A DNA stretch of 64,000 bases from Larkinella sp049445795. GTDB taxonomy: Bacteria; Bacteroidota; Bacteroidia; Cytophagales; Spirosomataceae. Location of the stretch: contig NZ_JBMSDT010000019.1 in NCBI RefSeq assembly GCF_049445795.1, forward strand, positions 1 through 64,000. The letters run 5' to 3'. The position numbers and the translations under genes are program-made. Positions 25,580 to 34,587 of this stretch are shown piece after piece (position 1 is the first letter of the stretch; every line of letters starts with the position of its first letter). Below the pieces are notes generated by a model. The model saw nothing but the letters and a program-made list of their open reading frames with translations, ran no database searches and was not told the DNA's origin.

Positions 25580-26938
25580 ATGTTTCGGCGTGTTTTACAT
25601 TCAGTCGCAGCCAGTATGTTGGTACAAGCCAGTACCCTCCTGATTCAATTGATCAGTGTGCCGGTTCTGATCCATTTTTGGGGCGTAACGTACTATGGAG
25701 AATGGTTACTGCTGGTCACAATTCCTTCTTACTTAAGCCTGAGTGATGTGGGTTTGGTGTCGGCGCTTTCCAACGAACTGTTGATCCGTGTGAGTAAAAA
25801 TGACCGTACCAAAGCAACCCGGTTGCTCGGAAGCGGTCTTACGGTGGTATTCGGGGTGGGGAGCCTGGTTGCCAGCGGGTTATTGCTCGTATTATACCTG
25901 ACTGACTTCACGGGCTGGTTAAAGTTTACCCAGATTGCGAAGCAGGATGCCTGGTTGACGCTTTCCTTATTAATGCTTTATGTCATCTTATGTTTACAGC
26001 AGGAACTGATTGCTGCGGTACCCCGGGCTGAAGGGCATAATGCCCGGGGGCGGGTCTGGATTACGCTGACAAGGCTGCTTGAGTTTGGAATCATGGTAGG
26101 ACTGGTCAGTTTAGGATGCCCAATCTGGTCGGTGGCGATCGGGTATGTAATCATTCGCGGGTTTAGTAGTTGGATGATGCTTCTTCACTATCGGATGACC
26201 TATGAGTGGGTCCGTGGGGTAGCGATTGGCTACTTTTCTGCCCGCGAAATGCGCCCTCTGGCTACTCCTTCACTATCGTTTTTAGGGTTTTCAGTAGCGA
26301 ATGCCGTCGTTTTGCAGGGAAGTACGTTGCTGATCGGGATTTACATGACGCCGATTGCGGTGGTACTTTATACCACATTACGCACACTGAACAATTGTGT
26401 CCGCCAGGTAATTGGGATGGTAAGTTATGCGCTTTGGCCTGAATTTACGCGTGCCCTGGCAGCCAACGACATCCCGAAGGCGATAATGCTCCACCGCAGG
26501 CTTTGTCAAATTGCATTTTGGGGAAGTTGCCTCCTGCTGGTGGGACTGGAAGCCACCGGAACCACTATCCTGGCGGTGTGGACGAAAGGAGCTGTGCAGC
26601 CACAGCAACCGGTTTTTAGCTTTCTATTGCTGGCAACATTGCCTTATAGTCTGTGGAATACCAGCGCAACCACCCTCATTTCTGTAAACCGCCATCAGCG
26701 TATTTCCTTTTTTTTCCTTTCAGGCAGTTTGCTGGCCCTGGCGTTGGCGAGTTTACTACTACCACGATACGGTTTAGCAGGGTTGGCAATCAGTTTGTTA
26801 ATAAACGACTGTATCGTGTTAATCTGGGTATTTCAAAACACCCTGCGGGTCCTGTACGGCGAACGAGTCAGTTCATTGCTTCACGCAATCGTAACTGATT
26901 TTAAGTGGATTGTTTATTTGAAAAAGGCAGTTTGGTAA
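25580..26938 (+). CDS. Wzx-type oligosaccharide flippase
   Basis: The 452-residue protein is almost wholly hydrophobic with about 12 to 14 helices. It opens like polysaccharide transporters (MLVQASTLLIQLISVPVLIHF, shortened at the end, then WGVTYYGEWLLLVTIP). Such proteins move lipid-linked repeat units across the inner membrane. Its GC content is lower than that of the export genes. The family call is secure; the transported unit is not known. Confidence 0.85.
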   Translation: MFRRVLHSVAASMLVQASTLLIQLISVPVLIHFWGVTYYGEWLLLVTIPSYLSLSDVGLVSALSNELLIRVSKNDRTKATRLLGSGLTVVFGVGSLVASGLLLVLYLTDFTGWLKFTQIAKQDAWLTLSLLMLYVILCLQQELIAAVPRAEGHNARGRVWITLTRLLEFGIMVGLVSLGCPIWSVAIGYVIIRGFSSWMMLLHYRMTYEWVRGVAIGYFSAREMRPLATPSLSFLGFSVANAVVLQGSTLLIGIYMTPIAVVLYTTLRTLNNCVRQVIGMVSYALWPEFTRALAANDIPKAIMLHRRLCQIAFWGSCLLLVGLEATGTTILAVWTKGAVQPQQPVFSFLLLATLPYSLWNTSATTLISVNRHQRISFFFLSGSLLALALASLLLPRYGLAGLAISLLINDCIVLIWVFQNTLRVLYGERVSSLLHAIVTDFKWIVYLKKAVW

Positions 26939-26967
26939 TCATTGGTTGACTCAAAACTACAGAAAAG

Positions 26968-27750
26968 GTGGATAAGATAAGTAACCGTTCGAGAAAAATA
27001 CTATCAGCCATTATTGTATTAATTAATCACATTAAGCAGTTCGGGTATCGAATTGGAATTTCAATTTTTTTTAAAACTAATTTTAAAAAAGAGGGTCTAC
27101 TATCCATAAAATTGCCTAACCTTTCAAGTCCTTTTTATCTCCGTGCCAGTACATCTGATATTCGAACGTTCTGGCAGGTTATGTTGAGCAAAGAGTATGA
27201 AATTTCGCTAGACTTTGTTCCAAAAGTAATTATTGATTGCGGAGCAAATGTTGGTTTGTCTTCACTTTTCTTTATCAGTAAATATCCTAACTGTAAAATT
27301 ATTGCTATCGAGCCTGAGGATTCAAATTTTGCGATTTTAAAAGAAAATCTAAAGAGTTATCCCAACGCTATTCCTGAAAAGTGTGGTATTTGGAATAGGG
27401 TAACTAATTTGGTCGTTTCAGACGAATACAATCTGGGAAAATGGGGGTTTACCGTGAAAGAGGCAACCGAAGAAATGGCCAGTACTGTTTCCGCTATTAC
27501 TCTTGCCGACGTAATGAATCGGTACAATATCGAACAGATCGACATTCTTAAAATTGATATAGAAGGGTCTGAAACCGCCCTTTTCTCTTCAAACTACGAG
27601 TATTGGCTATCCCGGACACGGGTATTGATTATTGAACTACACGATTGGCTCAAAAGAGGAAGTAGCCGATCGGTTTTAAAGGCGATAACACGCTATGACT
27701 TTTCAGTCATCATACAGGGAGAGAATTTAGTATTTATCAAAAATCTGTAA
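26968..27750 (+). CDS. FkbM-family SAM-dependent methyltransferase
   Basis: The 260-residue protein starts at a GTG preceded by AGAAAAG. It contains the SAM-binding FkbM signature VIIDCGANVGLSSLFFISKY, CKIIAIEPEDSNFAILKENL, and the later DILKIDIEGSETALF. It probably adds O-methyl groups to a sugar of the repeat unit. It is markedly AT-rich compared with wecB and the export genes, and starts the AT-rich block that runs to about 32.4 kb. Confidence 0.87.
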   Translation: MDKISNRSRKILSAIIVLINHIKQFGYRIGISIFFKTNFKKEGLLSIKLPNLSSPFYLRASTSDIRTFWQVMLSKEYEISLDFVPKVIIDCGANVGLSSLFFISKYPNCKIIAIEPEDSNFAILKENLKSYPNAIPEKCGIWNRVTNLVVSDEYNLGKWGFTVKEATEEMASTVSAITLADVMNRYNIEQIDILKIDIEGSETALFSSNYEYWLSRTRVLIIELHDWLKRGSSRSVLKAITRYDFSVIIQGENLVFIKNL

Positions 27751-27751
27751 G

Positions 27752-28723
27752 ATGGGAACAGAAGCTAAAGGGATACCTTCTCCGAGTGTTATTCCCGCCT
27801 GTATCAATCGGGTACAAGTTATTATTTCAACCCGTAACCGGCTTGCAGACTTGCGGTATACGATTGACCATTGCCTGGAATTGGGATTAAAGTCCGAACA
27901 AATCATGGTTACAGATGATGCTTCGACGGATGCGACCCCGAAAATTATTCGCCAATATTATCCGGACATTAATTTGTATATAAATACTACCCCGCAGGGT
28001 TATATCCGGAATCGGAATGCAATGATGAAAAGCTCTACTCGTGATTTTATTTTATCGCTCGATGACGACTCTAATTTATTATCCTTGGCGGATTTGTCAA
28101 GAGCTATACAACTTTTGGATTCTGATAACGATTATGCGGTTTTTAGTTTTGGCGTTATCGAACAAAAAGAAATTACTTCGTTGTCAATGGTAGAAGAAAA
28201 AAGAGAATTCTATAAAAATTATATCGGTTGTGGTCATATTATCAAGAAGGCGGTTTTGGATAAAATCGGTTACTATAGAGAAGAGTTGGTTTTTTACGGA
28301 GAGGAGATCGATTTTTCGATCCGGTGTTATCAAAATGGTTATAAAGTAGTAGGTATATCAGGGTTATTTGTACAACATCGGGTTGATCGGAAAGAACGGG
28401 AGCATCAACTTAAAGCAAACGTTAGCAGGGGAGAGTACAGTGTTCTGTGGCGGTCTTCATTCTCTGTTTCGAATACGTTGTTGAAAATAGTTATGTACTA
28501 TCCCCTGAGTCTGTTGCCGTTTTATTTAATCAGATCCTTACTGGGCCAGTTTTATTTCTATCATATCAAACGAAACCAGGGGAGAAGCTATTGGAAAGGG
28601 TTGCGCCGTTGGCTTCGAATGTATTCCTACGGCTGGCAGGAACGAAAACCGTTTTCAGTAGAGGAATTTCGGTCCTGGTCCAGATTACCCTTGTATGTTA
28701 CTCATCAGCTAACGACCCATTAA
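27752..28723 (+). CDS. Glycosyltransferase family 2
   Basis: The 323-residue protein has a GT-A fold: VQVIISTRNRLADLRYTIDH, VTDDASTDATPKIIRQYY, NRNAMMKSSTRDFILSLDDDS (shortened at the end). The DDDS motif is the metal- and nucleotide-binding site. A later FYGEEIDFSIRCYQNGY block carries the probable catalytic ED-type acid. The C-terminal part has amphipathic helices, possibly for membrane association. It starts 1 base after the methyltransferase stop. Confidence 0.88.
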   Translation: MGTEAKGIPSPSVIPACINRVQVIISTRNRLADLRYTIDHCLELGLKSEQIMVTDDASTDATPKIIRQYYPDINLYINTTPQGYIRNRNAMMKSSTRDFILSLDDDSNLLSLADLSRAIQLLDSDNDYAVFSFGVIEQKEITSLSMVEEKREFYKNYIGCGHIIKKAVLDKIGYYREELVFYGEEIDFSIRCYQNGYKVVGISGLFVQHRVDRKEREHQLKANVSRGEYSVLWRSSFSVSNTLLKIVMYYPLSLLPFYLIRSLLGQFYFYHIKRNQGRSYWKGLRRWLRMYSYGWQERKPFSVEEFRSWSRLPLYVTHQLTTH

Positions 28724-29938
28724 ATGAGCCCGATCGCACAAGCCGTAACGGCCCATGCGGGGGCCCGCGACCAGTACCAACTCAGTCTGGCATTGCACGA
28801 AGCGAACTGGCTGAACCAACTGGTGACTGAGCTCTACGCACCAGACTGGATGTATGTCCGTTTGCCGATGCTCGCTCAAAAGCGGCATTGTTCCGGCTTG
28901 CCCGCAGCAAAAGTTCACCTTTCGCCGACAGCATTCTGGCGAACCGGCTGGGCGCACGCGCTGAAGCGGAATGAAAGTCTAAAGATCGATCAGGCGCTAA
29001 GTCTGGCCGCGTTGCGAGCTGCCAGGGCGTCGGGGAGCAACTTATTTTTGTACAGCTATTATGCCTTCCAGGCCTTTCAGGGTGCCGAGCGGGCAGGTAT
29101 TCCGCATCGCCTTTTGTTTCAACTCCACCCTCATCCCCAGTCGGTTCGGGCCTTGCTGGAGGAGGAAATTGGTCGGTTACCATTTGCCAGCCAGTCTATC
29201 CAGGCAGAAACGGAATTTGCGCTGGCCGATGAGCGGCTGGAAAGTTTGGGGGCCGAACCGCAATTAGCAACCAGTTGCGTAGTCGCCAGTCAGTTTACAC
29301 GCAGTACATTGATTGAGAATGGAATACCGGCTAGCCGGATTCAGGTGGTACCGTACGGCGTCGATACGTCGGCTTTTGTTCAACGGGAGAAGGAACCGGA
29401 GTCAGACCGTTTTCGGGTCATCTTTGTGGGGCGGATGAACCAGCGGAAGGGGCTGGCCGATTTGCTGCAAGCGGTGCGGTTGCTGAAAAGTTCGGCGATT
29501 GACGTGGTGCTTTGCGGACGCGGGTTTATCGACCGTAATATTCTAAGGGAATACCAGGATTTGCCCCTCCAGATTCACGAAGCCATCGCTACCCGCCAGT
29601 TGGTGCAGGAACTTCACCAAAGCGACGTTTTTGTGTTGCCGTCGCTGGCAGAAGGCTTCGGTCATGTGATTCTGGAAGCGATGGCGGCCGGTTTGCCTGT
29701 GATCACAACCGAAAACACCTGCGGGCCGGATGTGATCGTGGAGGGGAAACACGGTTTTTTGACACCGATCCGGAACCCGATGCGGCTGGCCTCCCTGCTC
29801 GACGCGGCCATCACAAACCGGGAAGACTGGTTCGAGATGGGACAATTAGCGGCCCGGCAGGCCCGGACGTTTACCTGGAATCGATTTCGGGAAGAAATTC
29901 GGGCAGTTTATCAGAATGTGACGCAGGAAAACAAGTGA
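28724..29938 (+). CDS. Glycosyltransferase family 4
   Basis: The 404-residue GT-B protein has the C-terminal family 4 signature: FRVIFVGRMNQRKGLADLLQA, VFVLPSLAEGFGHVILEAMA and GLPVITTENTCGPDVI, with the E-x7-E pair. The N-terminal half is the acceptor domain (ANWLNQLVTELYAPDWM). It begins immediately after the family 2 gene (no spacer). GC content returns to that of the bulk genome here, so this gene may have a different origin from its AT-rich flanks. Confidence 0.88.
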   Translation: MSPIAQAVTAHAGARDQYQLSLALHEANWLNQLVTELYAPDWMYVRLPMLAQKRHCSGLPAAKVHLSPTAFWRTGWAHALKRNESLKIDQALSLAALRAARASGSNLFLYSYYAFQAFQGAERAGIPHRLLFQLHPHPQSVRALLEEEIGRLPFASQSIQAETEFALADERLESLGAEPQLATSCVVASQFTRSTLIENGIPASRIQVVPYGVDTSAFVQREKEPESDRFRVIFVGRMNQRKGLADLLQAVRLLKSSAIDVVLCGRGFIDRNILREYQDLPLQIHEAIATRQLVQELHQSDVFVLPSLAEGFGHVILEAMAAGLPVITTENTCGPDVIVEGKHGFLTPIRNPMRLASLLDAAITNREDWFEMGQLAARQARTFTWNRFREEIRAVYQNVTQENK

Positions 29939-31078
29939 ATGATGGCTAGACTTCGACTAAGCTTTTACACGAACATCCCAACGCCCTATCAGCAGGACTT
30001 TTTTAAAGCCTTGGCGGAGTATTTTGATCTGACGGTCGTGTATTATGCTCAAACAGAAAAAGGGCGTCAGTGGACTATAAATAATGAAGATAAATCCTAT
30101 CAGGTCAGCTTTTTAAATGATACTTTAATGGCTAAGGCTATCCAGAATAAAATCAAAGACTATCATTTTAGCTGGTCAATCATTCGCCAGGTATTAACGG
30201 ATCGGTCAGACTATATTATATTAAGCGGTGCTTATTGGATACCCAATACGATGGTAGCTTTACCTATTCTGAAAGCAAAAGGAAAGGTGGTTTCTTTTTT
30301 AGGAGAGCGACTGCAAGTTCCCAAAACAAAAATACAAAAACACCTTAAATCATTCGTTTTGTTACCACTTAAATTGGGAATTAATCGATTGCTGCTGGGT
30401 GGTAAAAATGCTATCGATACTTACTCCGAGTTTGGTTTTAATTTGCCATACGCATTCATCCCCTATAATATCGATGTGTGCCGGTTTGATAAAAACTATT
30501 TAAACAAGCAGAAAATAATTTCGCTACAATTGAAATATAAAAGTCAGGGTGAGTTTCTTTTACTCTCTTCCGGTTCACTCGATTATCGAAAAAATATGGA
30601 AAGTTTAGTGCGGGTCGTAAAGAAAATAAATGGCCCTATAGGTCTGATCATTATCGGGGATGGCCCAAACCGGAGTGCACTGGAAAACGAGGTGGCTGAT
30701 GTTAAAAATATTCATTTAGCGGGCTTTGTTCAGGCGGATGAATTACCCTACTATTATGCCATAGCAGATGCTTTTGTTTTTGCTTCTCGCTACGATGGTT
30801 GGGGCGTTGTGATCAATGAAGCAATCGCTGCTGGATTACCGGTTGTTAGCAGCAATCAAGTAGGAGCTGCTCAGGAATGGATCAAAGATGGCCTAAATGG
30901 CTATATCTGTGATGCCACCAACGAAGAGAGCTTTAAAACGGCGATCGAAACGTTGCTGAATGCCCCGGATATACGTCAGAAACAGTCTGATTATAATCGG
31001 GTTTTTAGTGAGAAAACAAGCTCGGCTTACTATGCAAAATACTTATATGAGCTCGTTAAACAGGATCTAAGAAGATGA
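29939..31078 (+). CDS. Glycosyltransferase family 4
   Basis: The 379-residue GT-B protein begins RLSFYTNIPTPYQQDFFKALA, a typical acceptor-side opening for capsule glycosyltransferases. The C-terminal part has GEFLLLSSGSLDYRKNMESLV, GPIGLIIIGDGPNRSALE, ASRYDGWGVVINEAIAAGLP and the E-x7-E motif. It starts next to the previous stop (ATGATG gives two possible starts) and overlaps wzy by 4 bases. It is AT-rich. Confidence 0.88.
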   Translation: MMARLRLSFYTNIPTPYQQDFFKALAEYFDLTVVYYAQTEKGRQWTINNEDKSYQVSFLNDTLMAKAIQNKIKDYHFSWSIIRQVLTDRSDYIILSGAYWIPNTMVALPILKAKGKVVSFLGERLQVPKTKIQKHLKSFVLLPLKLGINRLLLGGKNAIDTYSEFGFNLPYAFIPYNIDVCRFDKNYLNKQKIISLQLKYKSQGEFLLLSSGSLDYRKNMESLVRVVKKINGPIGLIIIGDGPNRSALENEVADVKNIHLAGFVQADELPYYYAIADAFVFASRYDGWGVVINEAIAAGLPVVSSNQVGAAQEWIKDGLNGYICDATNEESFKTAIETLLNAPDIRQKQSDYNRVFSEKTSSAYYAKYLYELVKQDLRR

Positions 31079-32427
31079 TCTGGTTCTATGTCTTGATCAA
31101 TGCGGCCGTATTGCTGGGGGCAGTCCAGTACATGGTAAAGACTGGACCTCGGCAGATTGTTCCTTTTGCACTTTGTATAGCCTTATTGTTCATTTACTGC
31201 CTGATAACACCGGTATACTTCTATGCAATAGATCGTCAAACACCAATCGGTGATGAAGGCCTTTTCGCATTTGTGGGGAAGGATATTAGAGGATATTATG
31301 AGAAAGGAATGTTCTTTTACATGCTCGCTAATATCTTGTTTGTGTTTGGATTTATCTGGAAGAAATTGGCATTTGATGCCGAATTGTACAAGATTAGAGA
31401 AGAGGGTCTTTTAAGCTTACAAAAAAAAGTCATTAGTTTATATGGGTTATTTTATCTAATTGTGCTAACAGATATTGCAGTTAGTGGTATCAATCCGTTA
31501 ACTATTTTAGTAGGCAGTGCTGATGAGAGTCTGTTTGGGCATCAAAGTGCAACTAATTCCTATTATTTTCGGAATTGTGCGGATTGTATCATTACAACCA
31601 TTGTTCTTTTCGCCTACCTGAAAGGGAAAAGACACCTCCTAATTTTAATAACCCTAATGGCCTTTCTGTTATTTGTAATTATGGGATTTCGATATCGTAT
31701 TATTCTAACTATCATTGGCTTGATAATGGTATATGGAATGGATATAGGTTCAAAGTTGTCAGCAAAAAAAGTGTTATTGGTGTCAATGACGATTTTTTAT
31801 TTTCTGTTTTTTATAACCTATAATCGCTGGAATTTTATATACGGTCGTTTTAATGAATTAGCCTATAATCCAGCCGATTTTAAGTATGAATTATTTTTCG
31901 ATCAGACCCGGGGATCACTGACTGACTTTAATCTGATGCGTTATTATGAGCAAAATCCTGGATTAGACCATGACTATGGCTTAACAATGTTTGGGTACAT
32001 TTTTGTTAAAGCTTTGCCAAAATTTGTCTTCCCAAAGGGTGAGAAACCTTATCCACCTCCCGCTTTACAAACCCTGGATTACTCACAGGAACTGCCAAGA
32101 TATTGGGCTCGTACCGGAGAAGCTACTTTACATTATGGCGCGTTTTATGGCGCATTCGGGTGGGTAGGATTTGTCGTAATGCCCTTTTTAATGGGATTGT
32201 GGCTGCGCTTTGTTGTGAAGCGAAATCCTTCGTCTACACCATTGGGTTTTTTAAAACAAGTTGTCTTTTCATTAGCCCTTTTCCAATTCGTAACAAGGGG
32301 ATATTTCCCGCAATTTGTGGATCACTTTGTGTATATCTCACTACCTGTCTGGGTGATAAGTAGATCATTGAAAAAAGCAACTATCCTTTCCCATGCATCC
32401 CATGAAGCTGCTTATAAATGCATTTAA
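31075..32427 (+). CDS. Wzy-like polysaccharide polymerase
   Basis: The 450-residue protein has about ten to twelve hydrophobic helices and a large extracytoplasmic loop near residues 265-350 (YGRFNELAYNPADFKYELFF, then RTGEATLHYGAFYGAFGW). This is the pattern of O-antigen/capsule polymerases, which lack universal motifs. Location between glycosyltransferases and the presence of wzx and wzz support the call. It is AT-rich. It overlaps the next gene by about 25 bases. Confidence 0.75.
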   Translation: MIWFYVLINAAVLLGAVQYMVKTGPRQIVPFALCIALLFIYCLITPVYFYAIDRQTPIGDEGLFAFVGKDIRGYYEKGMFFYMLANILFVFGFIWKKLAFDAELYKIREEGLLSLQKKVISLYGLFYLIVLTDIAVSGINPLTILVGSADESLFGHQSATNSYYFRNCADCIITTIVLFAYLKGKRHLLILITLMAFLLFVIMGFRYRIILTIIGLIMVYGMDIGSKLSAKKVLLVSMTIFYFLFFITYNRWNFIYGRFNELAYNPADFKYELFFDQTRGSLTDFNLMRYYEQNPGLDHDYGLTMFGYIFVKALPKFVFPKGEKPYPPPALQTLDYSQELPRYWARTGEATLHYGAFYGAFGWVGFVVMPFLMGLWLRFVVKRNPSSTPLGFLKQVVFSLALFQFVTRGYFPQFVDHFVYISLPVWVISRSLKKATILSHASHEAAYKCI

Positions 32428-33559
32428 TCTGGCTTCAGCCGGTGGCCTTAACGTGGCGCTTAACTTTTTGAGTCGGGTGCCCCAGCTGAAAGGCGAAGCG
32501 GACATTATCCATCTCGTTGCTCCCAAAAACTGCGGTTATGAAGCGTTGGAATCGTCCCAAATGACCATACATTATCTCCCTCCTTTATTGAATCATTGGA
32601 GTACACGTCCTCTGACCGATCTGTTCTGGTATCCAAGTTTGCTGAAAGAAATAAAACCGGACATTATTTTCTCGATGGGTAATTTTCCATTACCGGCCGA
32701 TGCCCGGCAGGTAGTGCTACTGATGCTGCCTCACCTGGCTTATCCCGAGGATCGGGTGCTCTGGAAAATATTGGGTTATGGCAATTTTTGCAAAAGTAAA
32801 CTGCGGGAATGGGTCTTCAAAAACCGCTTTAAGTATGTAGATACGTTGTTGGTGCAGACTGAAACCATGAGAATGCGATTACGACAGGTTTTTCGGCAAC
32901 TTCCCCCCGTCCAGCTTTTTCCGGCCGCCTATACTTTGTTGGATAGCCAGGCGATGTATCGGTTGCCGGTTGCCAAAAAGCCCGGTCGAATTTACCTGCT
33001 CTGTTTGTCACGGTATTACCCGCATAAAAATCTGGAAATTCTCGTTGACGTTGCCCAAATAATAAAAAACCGACAACTGCCTTACCGGATGCTAATCACG
33101 ATTGAGGCTAACCAGCACCCCAGGTCAGCCCGGTTGCTCCAACAGATCACCGGCGCGTCACTGGATGACGTGCTGATTCCCGTCGGAAATGTTCCCATTA
33201 CCTGTGTTGCCTCCTTGTATGAGCAAGTGGATGGGATGATCATGCCAACGTTGATGGAGTCATTTTCGGCCACCTATGTCGATGCCATGCATTTTGGCGT
33301 ATCCATCTTTACCTCGCAGCGGGATTTTGCCGAAGAAGTCTGCGGAGAGTGTGCTTTTTATTTCGATCCGCTTTCGGCCCAGCACATTGTGGACACCATT
33401 CATGCCGGGTTTTCCGACGGAGTTCTTCGTCAACGTAAAATTGCAGCAGGGCGGCAGCGCTCAACGACATCGCCAACCTGGGCGGAGGCAAGCCGGAATG
33501 TCTGGAGTCTGCTGAAAACACTTCATGAACGGGCTGAAACAGAAATCCCAAGCCCGTAG
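32402..33559 (+). CDS. Glycosyltransferase (GT-B, family 4-like)
   Basis: Starting at MKLLINAFNLASAGGLNVAL the protein has 385 residues; an ATG at 32393 adds three. The GGLNVALNFL block is the N-terminal nucleotide-fold opening of GT4 enzymes. The C-terminal half has GRIYLLCLSRYYPHKNLEIL, DDVLIPVGNVPITCVASLYE and PTLMESFSATYVDAMHFGV, a typical GT4 donor site with ES in place of the more common EG. It overlaps wzy upstream and, slightly, the lipoprotein gene frame downstream. Confidence 0.82.
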   Translation: MKLLINAFNLASAGGLNVALNFLSRVPQLKGEADIIHLVAPKNCGYEALESSQMTIHYLPPLLNHWSTRPLTDLFWYPSLLKEIKPDIIFSMGNFPLPADARQVVLLMLPHLAYPEDRVLWKILGYGNFCKSKLREWVFKNRFKYVDTLLVQTETMRMRLRQVFRQLPPVQLFPAAYTLLDSQAMYRLPVAKKPGRIYLLCLSRYYPHKNLEILVDVAQIIKNRQLPYRMLITIEANQHPRSARLLQQITGASLDDVLIPVGNVPITCVASLYEQVDGMIMPTLMESFSATYVDAMHFGVSIFTSQRDFAEEVCGECAFYFDPLSAQHIVDTIHAGFSDGVLRQRKIAAGRQRSTTSPTWAEASRNVWSLLKTLHERAETEIPSP

Positions 33560-33587
33560 TAATTCATTAGACCTTATTTCTCTGATT

Positions 33588-34322
33588 ATGAGCTGTTTGT
33601 TTGCTTTTCGAAAACTCCTGTCCGGCTTGTTATCCTTCTTTGCCCTGGCATTTGTTGGAAGCCTGAATGCCTGCCAGACGGCGACCGAATTGCCTGATTC
33701 CGGCTACGGGTACCAGCCGCTGGAAAAAGCAAACTTCTGGATTTATGAGGTGACCGAACAGCGATTTGCCCTAAACGGTACGTCAACGACACAAACTTAC
33801 CAATGGCGGGAAACCATCGTACAGGTTTATACGGACTCGACAGTCCGGTCTTTGCCGGAGGGACGCGTATACCGTCTGGAACGGTACCGCCGGGCTAGCG
33901 ACAGCCAGCCCTGGCAACCCGACTCGGTGAGTAGCCTGCGGATTACAGATAATCAACTGATTAAAAATGAGAATAATATATCGTACGCCAAGCTGGTGTT
34001 TCCGGTAGTCGACCAGTTTCAGTGGAACGGCAACGCTTATAATGCAATCGGGGAAGATTTGTACCAGTTCAGAAACCCCGGTAAGCCGTTTACGGTACTG
34101 AACCAGCCCTTTGCTGAAACCGTGACGGTAGTGCAGCAAAACGACTCAACGCTGGTTTCCCAGGACAAACGACTGGAAATTTATGCCCGGCAGGTCGGGT
34201 TGATTTACAAGGAAAAAGTGCAGCTTCAATTTTGTTCTTCAACCCCGTCTTGTGTCGGAAAAGCCCAGATCGACTTCGGCATTCGCCAGTCGATCCGGCT
34301 TCGTTCGTACGGCAGAGAATAA
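33588..34322 (+). CDS. Putative lipoprotein of unknown function
   Basis: From the ATG at 33588 the protein is 244 residues. It has a signal sequence (LLSGLLSFFALAFVGSLNAC) whose LNAC end is a lipobox. An ATG at 33525 would put 21 charged residues in front. The mature part has beta-strand character (ANFWIYEVTEQRFALNGTST, KRLEIYARQVGLIYKEKVQL) and one CSSTPSC pair near the end. No family is recognised. It lies inside the polysaccharide locus, which suggests an envelope role, but nothing more can be said. Confidence 0.7.
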   Translation: MSCLFAFRKLLSGLLSFFALAFVGSLNACQTATELPDSGYGYQPLEKANFWIYEVTEQRFALNGTSTTQTYQWRETIVQVYTDSTVRSLPEGRVYRLERYRRASDSQPWQPDSVSSLRITDNQLIKNENNISYAKLVFPVVDQFQWNGNAYNAIGEDLYQFRNPGKPFTVLNQPFAETVTVVQQNDSTLVSQDKRLEIYARQVGLIYKEKVQLQFCSSTPSCVGKAQIDFGIRQSIRLRSYGRE

Positions 34323-34587
34323 AATCCTGTCCATTCACAAGTTTGAGATAGACCGTTAGCAAACGAAACAGGGGTTTGTTTTGATGAGTAGGGGATTAAT
34401 TCGTTATGTGTCCATTTTTCTGTTGTCGGATACATAAATGGATGATTTTCTACAGGCTGCCCGCTGCACCTCTGGCGATCTTTGGTAAAAGACAATAAAC
34501 GGTTGACCACGGCATCGAATGTGTCGAATAAACTGTAGGACCGTTTTTGCAAAACCATCGTCTCGAACAGGATAATTGCATGCTCTT

